A DNA stretch of 36,734 bases from Endomicrobiia bacterium (GTDB taxonomy: Bacteria > Elusimicrobiota > Endomicrobiia > DTEH01). The translations under genes and the position numbers were made by a program. This document shows, piece after piece, positions 16,049 through 23,217 of this stretch (the first letter of the stretch is position 1; each line of letters begins with the position of its first letter). The stretch covers positions 1-36,734 of the forward strand of contig JANXDG010000034.1 of assembly GCA_025059805.1 (NCBI GenBank). Reading direction: 5' to 3'. The notes under the pieces were generated by a model that saw only the letters and a program-made list of their open reading frames with translations, was not told the origin of the DNA and made no database searches.

Positions 16049-17220
16049 GTAGTAAAAGTACAGAAACGGAAGATTTCATCAAAGCATCACCATTGCGATC
16101 TGCACAGGAAACACATACCAAAGAAAACACTAACCAAAAAATTTATACAGATTGGTACTCACAACTTAGACATAAAATTACTACTATCCAGAAATTAAGT
16201 AAATTTATTAACTTATCAACAGAAGAACAAAGAGGAATTATACACTCTAAATTTCCATTTGCAGTTAATACTTATCTATTAGAACATATGGATGTTAATA
16301 GTGAACACTGTCCAATTAGGAAGCAGTTTATTCCCACAATTGGAGAGATAAAAAAGTTGCCAGAAGAACTGCTTGAAGAAGGTAGGACATGTGATGTTCC
16401 ATCAAGCACGTCATATGGTTTAAAACCAGGTAGATCCATATTGAGACATTATCTTGATACTGTAATAATTTTGGTGACTAACAATTGTGCTTCCTATTGT
16501 AGGTACTGTGCAGTTAGAAATTTCGTAGGACAGCATGAATGGAATATCACACATGGAGAATTTGGATTAGTATTAAAGTATTTAAAAGAACACAATGAAG
16601 TACGCCAAGTGGTTTTGTCAGGTGGTGATCCATTAGTTTTGTCTGATGAAAAACTTGAATTTTTGTTATCACACATAAATAAAATTAAAAATATAGATTT
16701 GGTAAGAATAGAAACTAGAATTCCTGTGATTTTACCACAACGTATTACACCCAAACTTTGTGAAGTTCTTTCAAAATACCAACCTGTATTTATTGATGTT
16801 ACTATTAATCATACAAAAGAGATGACACAGGCGGCAACTTATGCATGTAATTTACTTTTGAGTTATGGTATTCCATTGGTTTCAACAACGATCCTGTTAA
16901 AAAATATTAACGACAAAGTGCAAATACTTGCAGATTTATTATACAGTTTAGTAAAATCAAGGATAAAACCTTACAGGTTAATTCAACCAGAAATCGTTGA
17001 GGGTACTTCACATTTTCGTCCTACTATAGTTTCGGGATTGAGATTGATTAGACAACTTAGAAGTTGTATTACCTCATTTGCCATACCTGAATACATAGTA
17101 AACACACGTGAGGGAACAGAAATTATAGTTGCGCCGGAAAGTGTAGTTTCAAGAACAAAGAATTCAGTGATGTTGAAAGATATATTTGGTCATGTACATA
17201 TTTATCCAGAGACAAAATAA
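16045..17220 (+). CDS. KamA-family radical SAM protein with altered PLP and substrate site
   Basis: Related over its whole length (391 residues) to lysine 2,3-aminomutase. It keeps the radical SAM cluster motif CASYCRYC (Cys148, Cys152, Cys155), LSGGDPLVLSDE, PQRITP and EGTSHFRP. By alignment from memory with the clostridial enzyme, the glycine-rich loop with the PLP-binding lysine (PGGGGK) reads TREGTEI and has no lysine. The two substrate-binding aspartates are replaced by Glu316 and Asn353, and the GNQ motif by VST. It is therefore unlikely to be a normal lysine aminomutase or EpmB. It is coupled to the HTH gene by an ATGA overlap and followed by the repeat protein 53 bases later. The family is certain; the reaction is unknown. 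Confidence 0.85.
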   Translation: MSSKSTETEDFIKASPLRSAQETHTKENTNQKIYTDWYSQLRHKITTIQKLSKFINLSTEEQRGIIHSKFPFAVNTYLLEHMDVNSEHCPIRKQFIPTIGEIKKLPEELLEEGRTCDVPSSTSYGLKPGRSILRHYLDTVIILVTNNCASYCRYCAVRNFVGQHEWNITHGEFGLVLKYLKEHNEVRQVVLSGGDPLVLSDEKLEFLLSHINKIKNIDLVRIETRIPVILPQRITPKLCEVLSKYQPVFIDVTINHTKEMTQAATYACNLLLSYGIPLVSTTILLKNINDKVQILADLLYSLVKSRIKPYRLIQPEIVEGTSHFRPTIVSGLRLIRQLRSCITSFAIPEYIVNTREGTEIIVAPESVVSRTKNSVMLKDIFGHVHIYPETK

Positions 17221-17273
17221 AATTAATTTATAACATTTATTAACAAATCTTATAAAAAGGAGGTTATAAAAAT

Positions 17274-17513
17274 ATGGCAGAAAAAGTTGCAAAAGTCGGT
17301 GTAAAAAAGGAAGATGGGTATCTGTACTTTGTGGATAAAGATGGCGATGTTTCCCGTGTGAAGATGGCTCGTGGTGGTAAAAAGGGTGGTAAACCACAGA
17401 AAGTTGCAAAAGTTGGTGTGAAAAAAGAAGACGGATATCTGTACTTTATTGACAAAAATGGTGATATTTCGAGAGCAAAAATGGTTCGCAAAGGAAAGAA
17501 AGGGAAAAAGTAA
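17274..17513 (+). CDS. Lysine-rich protein of two 39-residue tandem repeats
   Basis: A 79-residue very basic protein built from two nearly identical units (residues 4-42 and 43-79). Each starts KVAKVGVKKEDGYLYF, continues with D-K-x-G-D-x-S-R, and ends in a run of Lys and Gly. The first part of each unit could form a short beta hairpin; the tail looks like a flexible nucleic-acid-binding segment. A strong site (AAGGAGG) precedes the ATG, and a perfect 10-bp hairpin follows the stop. I recall similar short proteins annotated as hypothetical in other uncultivated lineages, but no function is known to me. Candidate roles are nucleic-acid binding or a substrate of the adjacent radical SAM enzyme (speculation). 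Confidence 0.82.
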   Translation: MAEKVAKVGVKKEDGYLYFVDKDGDVSRVKMARGGKKGGKPQKVAKVGVKKEDGYLYFIDKNGDISRAKMVRKGKKGKK

Positions 17514-17535
17514 ATAAAATAACTGACAAGTCTTA

Positions 17536-17570
17536 GCCCCTCACTATATCCCTTATGAGAAGTGAGGGGC
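17536..17570 (+). terminator. GC-rich hairpin, probable terminator
   Basis: GCCCCTCACT (17536-17545) and AGTGAGGGGC (17561-17570) form a perfect 10-bp stem with a 15-base loop, 22 bases after the repeat-protein stop. The bases that follow are AATATTT rather than a clear T run, so it may end the transcript weakly or protect its 3' end. Confidence 0.6.
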
Positions 17571-17823
17571 AATATTTAAGATATTAACAGTTTATAATAA
17601 GATAAAGATAGCAATTCCTGAGTACTATTAAACTAGCCAATATATATCTTGGCTGAAACAAAAATACTTTTTATAGCTTAAAATTAACAAGTACGAATAA
17701 TCTTCCTTTGCGTTAGTTCTCTTGAAAAATTTTAACCGAACAGTAGAGAACTTATAATTTTATTCTCTGCTATCTATTTATATAAATGAACTACGTATGT
17801 TAAGAAGCAACAATGATTTATTA
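17571..17823. other. Non-coding stretch with small inverted repeats
   Basis: No gene is seen here. It holds AGCCAA/TTGGCT (17635-17640 and 17649-17654, 8-base loop) and AGTTCTCT/AGAGAACT (17715-17722 and 17745-17752, 22-base loop). The second arm can instead pair with TTCTCT (17763-17768), so two hairpins exclude each other. No reading frame and no promoter is evident. Confidence 0.45.
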
Positions 17824-17898
17824 TGGAGCGGAGGGGATTCGAACCCCCGACCTTCCGCACGCCAAGCGGACGTTCTCCCAAAACTGAACTACCGCCCC
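17824..17898 (-). tRNA. tRNA-Ala (anticodon GGC)
   Basis: The reverse strand folds into a full cloverleaf. The acceptor stem GGGGCGG pairs with CCGCTCC, including the G3-U70 wobble that is the alanine identity element. The D stem is GTTC/GAAC, and the anticodon stem TCCGC/GCGGA encloses the loop TTGGCGT. The anticodon GGC reads GCC and GCU. The discriminator is A and no CCA is encoded. It is the only - strand gene within the + strand half. Confidence 0.96.
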
Positions 17899-17924
17899 AT
17901 TTAACAAAAGTAAGCTTTCCTAAC

Positions 17925-17930
17925 ATTATA
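17925..17930 (-). promoter_or_regulatory. Possible -10 box for tRNA-Ala
   Basis: On the - strand a perfect TATAAT lies 26 bases before the mature tRNA 5' end, the right distance for a tRNA promoter. No good -35 box is found 16-18 bases further upstream, so the call is tentative. Confidence 0.4.
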
Positions 17931-17989
17931 GTTAATAATAAATTTTGAACTAAAAAACAATTTTGTTGTAGAAAAAAATTTTTCTATAG

Positions 17990-18018
17990 TTGACAAAATA
18001 AAATTTTTTTGGTAATAA
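17990..18018 (+). promoter_or_regulatory. Sigma-70-type promoter of the HD-GYP gene
   Basis: TTGACA (17990-17995) and TAATAA (18013-18018) are separated by 17 bases. The start codon at 18049 would leave a leader of about 25 bases without an obvious ribosome binding site. Confidence 0.6.
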
Positions 18019-18048
18019 GTTTAAAAAATTTATGTTCTTTCTTATCTT

Positions 18049-19623
18049 ATGCAAAAAAAATATTATATTTTTCTTATCTTATCATCCACGTTAATATTTA
18101 TTGTTAGTTTATACTTACTAAAGATTTCCGTAATTTTTTCTATTATAATCATAATTACATATTTTTTTCTAACCTATTTAACTTACCATATAGTTAGACA
18201 ATTATTTGATTATGAACGAGTTTATAAAATAATTTCAGAACTGTCACACCATAGTGATTTTCAATCGTTATTTAACTATGTTGTACATTCTATCTCAGAA
18301 CTTTTGTCTGCAGAACGTAGCAGTATTTTCTTAGTAAACTCTGACACAAACGTTTTATGGACGATAGCTGCTGAAGAATTGGAAATTAAAGAAATTGTTT
18401 TACCTATAGGTCAAGGTATTGCAGGTTATGTTGCAAAGACAGGCGAAGTTGTAGTTATAAACGATGACGTATATAATGACCCGAGATTCTTACCTATCGT
18501 GGATCACAAAACAGGTTTTAGGACAAAAACAACACTCTGTGCTCCTATTTATGATAAGAAAGGGAACATAATCGGTGTTATAGAAGTTCTTAATAAGAAA
18601 AGTAAGAGGGGGTTTACAAATTATGATGTTAATTTGCTGAAATTATTCTGTCTCCAGCTTGGTGATGTTATAATAAGTGTACAGTTATATAATCAACTTC
18701 AAATGTTACTTGAGAGTTTGTTAAAATCTTTTGCTGCTGCAATAGATGCACGAGACCCGACAACAAAAGGTCATTCATTGCGAGTAATGAAGTATGCGTT
18801 GAATATTGCAAAAGAGATGAAACTGCCAGAAAACGATGTTAAATCTTTGCAGTATGCTGCAATATTACATGATGTTGGCAAAATTGGTGTACCTGACAGT
18901 ATTTTATTAAAGGCTGATAAATTTACACCTGAAGAATATGAAGTTATGAAAAAACATGTGGAAATAACACGAGAAATATTATCAAACATTTACTTCCCAC
19001 CAGAATTTAAGAATGTTCCAACGGTTGCATGTTCACATCACGAATTTATGGACGGGACAGGATATCCTGAAGGTCTTAACAAAGAAAAATTATCCTTATT
19101 ATCACGTATTTTGTGTGTAGCAGACATTTATGATGCTTTGATAAGCTATGATAGGCCATATAAACCGCCATACACCCAGCAGGAAGCTATAAAAATAATG
19201 TATAAAATGGCGGATGAAGGTAAACTTGATAAAGAAATTTTAGATTTGTTTATAACAAAAAAATTATATCAGATTGAACAAAGAAAATTTGTGCGTATTA
19301 ACAAAGAGGTAGCGTTTGCATGGCGTAAACTACAATCTGGCGAGATTAAGTCATTACTTCCAATTATATCAAAAACAATTAATGTATCAGCACGTGGACT
19401 ACAATTTATTTCTGATGAATTTTTGCCAGTAGGTACATATTTAGAAGTGGAACTTTATTTACCTGATCTTACAATTGAGACAATAAGTAAAGTAGTACAT
19501 TCTTCTAAGTTTGAAAATGAACAAAACAAATACAGAATAGGGTTACAATTTATCAACTTACCTCAAGATATAGAGATTGAACTACAATCTTGCCTCAAAA
19601 AATTAGAACAGCAGACAAATTAG
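18049..19623 (+). CDS. Membrane GAF-HD-GYP-PilZ protein, cyclic-di-GMP phosphodiesterase
   Basis: Two membrane helices (residues about 6-46) are followed by a GAF sensor domain (about 70-215), an HD-GYP domain (about 225-400) and a C-terminal PilZ domain (about 410-515). The HD-GYP residues look active: ILHDVGKIG with His274-Asp275, SHHEFMDGTGYPEG (His330, His331, GYP at 338-340), and DRPY. PilZ has RKFVR (412-416) and NVSARG (445-450), the usual cyclic-di-GMP-binding pair. The protein thus probably hydrolyses cyclic di-GMP under control of a GAF ligand and of the nucleotide itself. The gene ends head-on with pyrK, the two stop codons overlapping. Confidence 0.93.
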   Translation: MQKKYYIFLILSSTLIFIVSLYLLKISVIFSIIIIITYFFLTYLTYHIVRQLFDYERVYKIISELSHHSDFQSLFNYVVHSISELLSAERSSIFLVNSDTNVLWTIAAEELEIKEIVLPIGQGIAGYVAKTGEVVVINDDVYNDPRFLPIVDHKTGFRTKTTLCAPIYDKKGNIIGVIEVLNKKSKRGFTNYDVNLLKLFCLQLGDVIISVQLYNQLQMLLESLLKSFAAAIDARDPTTKGHSLRVMKYALNIAKEMKLPENDVKSLQYAAILHDVGKIGVPDSILLKADKFTPEEYEVMKKHVEITREILSNIYFPPEFKNVPTVACSHHEFMDGTGYPEGLNKEKLSLLSRILCVADIYDALISYDRPYKPPYTQQEAIKIMYKMADEGKLDKEILDLFITKKLYQIEQRKFVRINKEVAFAWRKLQSGEIKSLLPIISKTINVSARGLQFISDEFLPVGTYLEVELYLPDLTIETISKVVHSSKFENEQNKYRIGLQFINLPQDIEIELQSCLKKLEQQTN

Positions 19624-20399
19624 TCAAACAAGATGTTTTTAAGTTCAAATGTAGGACCGTCCTGACAGACCGTTTTGATAACTGATTTGTTCTTAGAGCG
19701 TACTTTTACGATACAACTTCTGCATACGCCTACTCCGCAGCACATGTATTCTTCTAATAATACATATATTTTGGTACTGTTAAATTTTCGTAAGTTACTA
19801 TACAATGTCTCTATCATCGCTACAGGTCCACAAAGAAATACATAATTGGGAACGTTGAGTGGATATCTATTAGTAAAAATTTCAACTACAGTTCCTTTAT
19901 TTCCGTAAGAACCATCATCTGTAGTATAAACAATGTTTTTTATGTCAAAAAGTTTAAGATTTATTATATACTCTTTCGTTTGTTCACCATAAAATATTTG
20001 TATATTATCTGTAAAGTTTTTGAAATAATTATAGAGACAAATAATAGACGCTATACCGCTGCCACCAGCGATAAGTGCTATTTTATCCTCACTTTTAATT
20101 TTTAAAGAAGTAATTTTTTTGTAATTACCAAAAGGACCTAAAAATTTTATTATATTTCCTTTACCTAAGGTGGATAAGAATCTTGTTCCGTCTGATATAG
20201 TTCTGTAGATTAAGGTCAATATATTTTCTCTGTATTCTACGATGGTGAATGGTTTCAACAAAAACTTGTATGGATATGTGTCTAAAAAAATAAACTGTGT
20301 TGGGTAAACTTTCATTTTTTGAATGCTCTGTAGTTGCATCAAAAATGTATTTTTAGATAAAACCTTATTTTGTATAACTTTAGCAGTTTTTAGTTCCAT
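19620..20399 (-). CDS. pyrK: Dihydroorotate dehydrogenase electron transfer subunit
   Basis: This flavin/iron-sulfur subunit passes electrons from the PyrD catalytic subunit to NAD. The FAD-binding KPFTI motif (49-53), the NAD-binding IAGGSGIAS (about 110-118) and the [2Fe-2S] cysteines Cys221, Cys226, Cys229 and Cys245 (CGVGVCRSC and VCQDGP) are present. The 259 residues are normal. The catalytic pyrD is not in the window. The gene is the last in the long cell-wall/pyrimidine operon, 15 bases after pyrC. A sister enzyme using the same fold (for example a sulfide dehydrogenase subunit) is less likely given its neighbours. Confidence 0.9.
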   Translation of the reverse strand: MELKTAKVIQNKVLSKNTFLMQLQSIQKMKVYPTQFIFLDTYPYKFLLKPFTIVEYRENILTLIYRTISDGTRFLSTLGKGNIIKFLGPFGNYKKITSLKIKSEDKIALIAGGSGIASIICLYNYFKNFTDNIQIFYGEQTKEYIINLKLFDIKNIVYTTDDGSYGNKGTVVEIFTNRYPLNVPNYVFLCGPVAMIETLYSNLRKFNSTKIYVLLEEYMCCGVGVCRSCIVKVRSKNKSVIKTVCQDGPTFELKNILFD

Positions 20400-20414
20400 T
20401 TATAATTCGTATTC

Positions 20415-21704
20415 TCAGTTGTTTTTGTCCTTAAAAACTATGTTCCCTTTACAAATTGTATATTTTACTTTACCCTTGAGTTTCCATCCGATAAATGGCG
20501 AGTTTGAACTTTTTGAGGAGAAACTTTTAACGACAAATTCTTTGTACGGATCAAAAATTGTAATGTCGGCATCATAACCTATTTTTAAAGAACCTTTATC
20601 TTTTAGTTTGAATATTCTTGCCGGGTTTGTAGCCAATTTTTTAATAATGTTTTTCAACGGCAATTTTTCCTTATGGTATAAATATGTAATTGATAATGGA
20701 AGAAGTGTTTCAAGACCAATTATGCCAAACGGTGCAAGGTCAAATTCTTTATTTTTTTCTTCAACTGTATGTGGTGCATGGTCTGAAGCTATACAGTCAA
20801 CGGTATCATCTTTGATTGCTTCTATTAAAGCTTTTACATCTTCATGTGTTCTTAATGGCGGGTTCATTTTTAAATTAGTGTTATATGGTTGTTTTTCTAT
20901 TTCATCTTCCGACAGAGTGAAGTGATGCGGGGTAACATCACAGGTTATTTGTAGCCCATTTTGTTTAGCATGCCGGATAAAATTTATAGAATTTTTTGTT
21001 GAAACATGAGTTATGTGTAATTTCCCTAAGGTTAAAGATGCAAGGATTATGTCTCTCATAACCATAATTTCTTCTGCTTCTTTTGGCATACCTCTCAATC
21101 CAAGTAAAGTTGAAACTCTACCTTCGTTTATAACACCACCTTTAGTAAGTAGCTTATCCTCACAATGTGATATTACTGTAAGGTCAAACATTCGCGCATA
21201 TTCTAACGCGCGACGCATTATTTTAGAATTTGAAATAGGTTCGCCATCGTCAGAAATTGCTACAACTCCAGCTTTTTTAAGTTCACCTATTTCTGTAAGT
21301 TCTTCACCTTGACGATTTTTAGTTATCGCACCTACAGGGAAAACATTCACAACACCTTCACTTTTGGCTTTTAACATAACAAATTCTACAGAAGTTTGGT
21401 CATCAATTGGCGGTTGTGTATTCGGCATACAAAACACAGAAGTTATACCACCAGCAGCCGCAGCTATTGTCCCTGAAGCAATTGTTTCTTCTTCTTCATT
21501 ACCAGGTTCACGTAAATGAGTATGAATATCAATTAAACCTGGAGATACAATATAACTTTTAGCATTAATGATTAAGTTATTAGGTTTTAAATTTATTTTT
21601 TCAGCAATTTTAGTAATTTTACCATTTTCAATTAAAATGTCAAGTTTTTTTTCTATATCTTGTTCTGGATCTAACACAATACCGTTTTTTATCAAAATCT
21701 TCAT
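20415..21704 (-). CDS. pyrC: Dihydroorotase, class I
   Basis: It closes carbamoyl aspartate to dihydroorotate, step three of UMP synthesis. The metal motif DIHTHLREPG, the Asp of VAISDDGEP, SHCED, ITHVST and the catalytic Asp in ASDHAPHT define an active class I enzyme of 429 residues. An MPNTQPP segment, also typical, is present. The start overlaps the pyrB stop by 4 bp, so the two are translationally coupled. Confidence 0.96.
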   Translation of the reverse strand: MKILIKNGIVLDPEQDIEKKLDILIENGKITKIAEKINLKPNNLIINAKSYIVSPGLIDIHTHLREPGNEEEETIASGTIAAAAGGITSVFCMPNTQPPIDDQTSVEFVMLKAKSEGVVNVFPVGAITKNRQGEELTEIGELKKAGVVAISDDGEPISNSKIMRRALEYARMFDLTVISHCEDKLLTKGGVINEGRVSTLLGLRGMPKEAEEIMVMRDIILASLTLGKLHITHVSTKNSINFIRHAKQNGLQITCDVTPHHFTLSEDEIEKQPYNTNLKMNPPLRTHEDVKALIEAIKDDTVDCIASDHAPHTVEEKNKEFDLAPFGIIGLETLLPLSITYLYHKEKLPLKNIIKKLATNPARIFKLKDKGSLKIGYDADITIFDPYKEFVVKSFSSKSSNSPFIGWKLKGKVKYTICKGNIVFKDKNN

Positions 21705-22669
21705 TTGGGGAGTTCCTTTTTCGGTTTAGAATTTGCAATTGATAAAAGATACAATATTGCCATTCTTACCGCTATACCGTTAGTAACTTGTTCATTTATA
21801 ACAGAGTGTAAACCGTCAGCAATGTCAGTTGTAATTTCAATCCCGCGGTTCATAGGTCCTGGATGTAGAATCAAAACATCGTTTTTGGCATGTTTTAGTC
21901 TGTCTTTATTCATTCCGTATAAAAGACTGTATTCACGGACTGAAGGAAATAAATGTTCAAGTTGACGTTCAAATTGTACTCTCAGGATATTAATCACATC
22001 GGCGTTTTTAATTGCTTTATCAAGGTTATATTCTATTTCAACCTGTGGAAAAATTTTGTCAATATCAAGTGGTATCAAAGTTGGGGGACCACAAAGGACA
22101 ACTTTAGCACCAAGTTTTGTTAATCCCCATAAATTTGAACGTGCAACCCTACTATGTAAAATATCACCTACGATGACAACTTTTAAATCTTTAACTTTAC
22201 CCTTCTTTTCTTTTATTGTAAAAATATCCAGTAATCCCTGTGTCGGATGTTCATGAAAACCATCACCTGCGTTTATTATTGAAGAAGAAACATATTGAGA
22301 TAAAAGATATGGTGCGCCAGAATAAAAATGACGTATAACTATAAAATCTGCCTTCATTGATTCTAAAGTTTTTGCAGTATCAATCAACGATTCTCCTTTT
22401 TGTACACTTGATGTTTGTACTGCGATATTTACAGTATCGGCTGACAACCTCTTAGCTGCGAGTTCAAATGATGTCCTTGTCCTTGTAGAAGGTTCATAGA
22501 AAAGTAATACTACCGTACGTCCTCTTAGTGTTGGGACTTTTTTTATTGATCGCGTGAATAGTGTTTTAAAGGGTCTTGCGGTTTCAAGAATTAATTCAAT
22601 ATCTTCTTTTGATAAAGATTGTAGTTCAAGAAGATGTTTGTGTATAAATTTATGTTCCTGTCTTAGCAT
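21701..22669 (-). CDS. pyrB: Aspartate carbamoyltransferase catalytic subunit
   Basis: It condenses carbamoyl phosphate and aspartate, the committed step of pyrimidine synthesis. The carbamoyl phosphate loop FYEPSTRTRTSFELA, the HPTQGLLDIFT segment and the HPGPMNRGIE motif are clear. The 322 residues are normal. No regulatory subunit (pyrI) is present. The gene starts three bases after pyrR and overlaps pyrC, as in pyrR-pyrB-pyrC operons of many bacteria. Confidence 0.96.
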   Translation of the reverse strand: MLRQEHKFIHKHLLELQSLSKEDIELILETARPFKTLFTRSIKKVPTLRGRTVVLLFYEPSTRTRTSFELAAKRLSADTVNIAVQTSSVQKGESLIDTAKTLESMKADFIVIRHFYSGAPYLLSQYVSSSIINAGDGFHEHPTQGLLDIFTIKEKKGKVKDLKVVIVGDILHSRVARSNLWGLTKLGAKVVLCGPPTLIPLDIDKIFPQVEIEYNLDKAIKNADVINILRVQFERQLEHLFPSVREYSLLYGMNKDRLKHAKNDVLILHPGPMNRGIEITTDIADGLHSVINEQVTNGIAVRMAILYLLSIANSKPKKELPK

Positions 22670-22672
22670 TTT

Positions 22673-23209
22673 TTACTTTGTATATATTACTACAGTATCA
22701 TCGCCACCAGTTTCTTTTAACAGAAGTTCAATTTGTTGCTTATGCGTAGTCGCGATCTTTTTACCGACAAATTCTGCATATATTGGTAGTTCTCTTAATC
22801 CACGATCTATAAGTACAAGGACAGAGATTGTTTTAGGCCTTCCTATCTCTAAAAGTTGTTCCATAGCAGCACGAACTGTCCTTCCAGTAAAAAGAACATC
22901 GTCTATTAACAAAATGTCCTTATTGTCAATATTGAAATCTATTTGTGTATCTTTTGGTTGTTGAATATTTTTTCTGTAGCCGATATCGTCTCGGTAAAAA
23001 GTTATGTCAATATATCCAAGTTTTATTTTTTTATTCGTTAACTGTTTGATTTTTTCTACGATACGTTGTGCCAGGTATACACCGTTAGTGTGAATCCCAA
23101 CAATTGCAAGATTGTTTAAATCCTTATATTTCTTTACTATAAGTTTTGTAAGTCTGTTTAAAATTTTGTCAAGTTCAGTTTTGTTTATTATAATTTTTAC
23201 TTTTTTCAT
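22673..23209 (-). CDS. pyrR: PyrR, pyrimidine operon regulator / uracil phosphoribosyltransferase
   Basis: PyrR proteins bind UMP and attenuate pyr operons by binding their leader RNA; many also act as uracil phosphoribosyltransferases. The PRPP-binding loop DILLIDDVLFTGRTVRAAME and the length (178 residues) fit well. Here no leader is available for attenuation: the gap to the upstream gene is 8 bases and to pyrB 3 bases. Its RNA target, if any, must lie elsewhere, or it serves as an enzyme. Confidence 0.94.
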   Translation of the reverse strand: MKKVKIIINKTELDKILNRLTKLIVKKYKDLNNLAIVGIHTNGVYLAQRIVEKIKQLTNKKIKLGYIDITFYRDDIGYRKNIQQPKDTQIDFNIDNKDILLIDDVLFTGRTVRAAMEQLLEIGRPKTISVLVLIDRGLRELPIYAEFVGKKIATTHKQQIELLLKETGGDDTVVIYTK

Positions 23210-23217
23210 TGAATTAT

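Noticed and set aside
15806-17220. Excisionase-type HTH gene lying between tRNA genes, suggesting an integrated mobile element
   Set aside because: No integrase, transposase, attachment-site duplication or terminal repeats are seen, the tRNA genes are intact, and base composition looks like that of the neighbours by eye. The HTH gene is better read as a regulator.
17274-17513. Tandem DNA repeat that might be taken for a CRISPR-like array
   Set aside because: There are only two units of 117 bp, in frame and coding, without spacers or cas genes.
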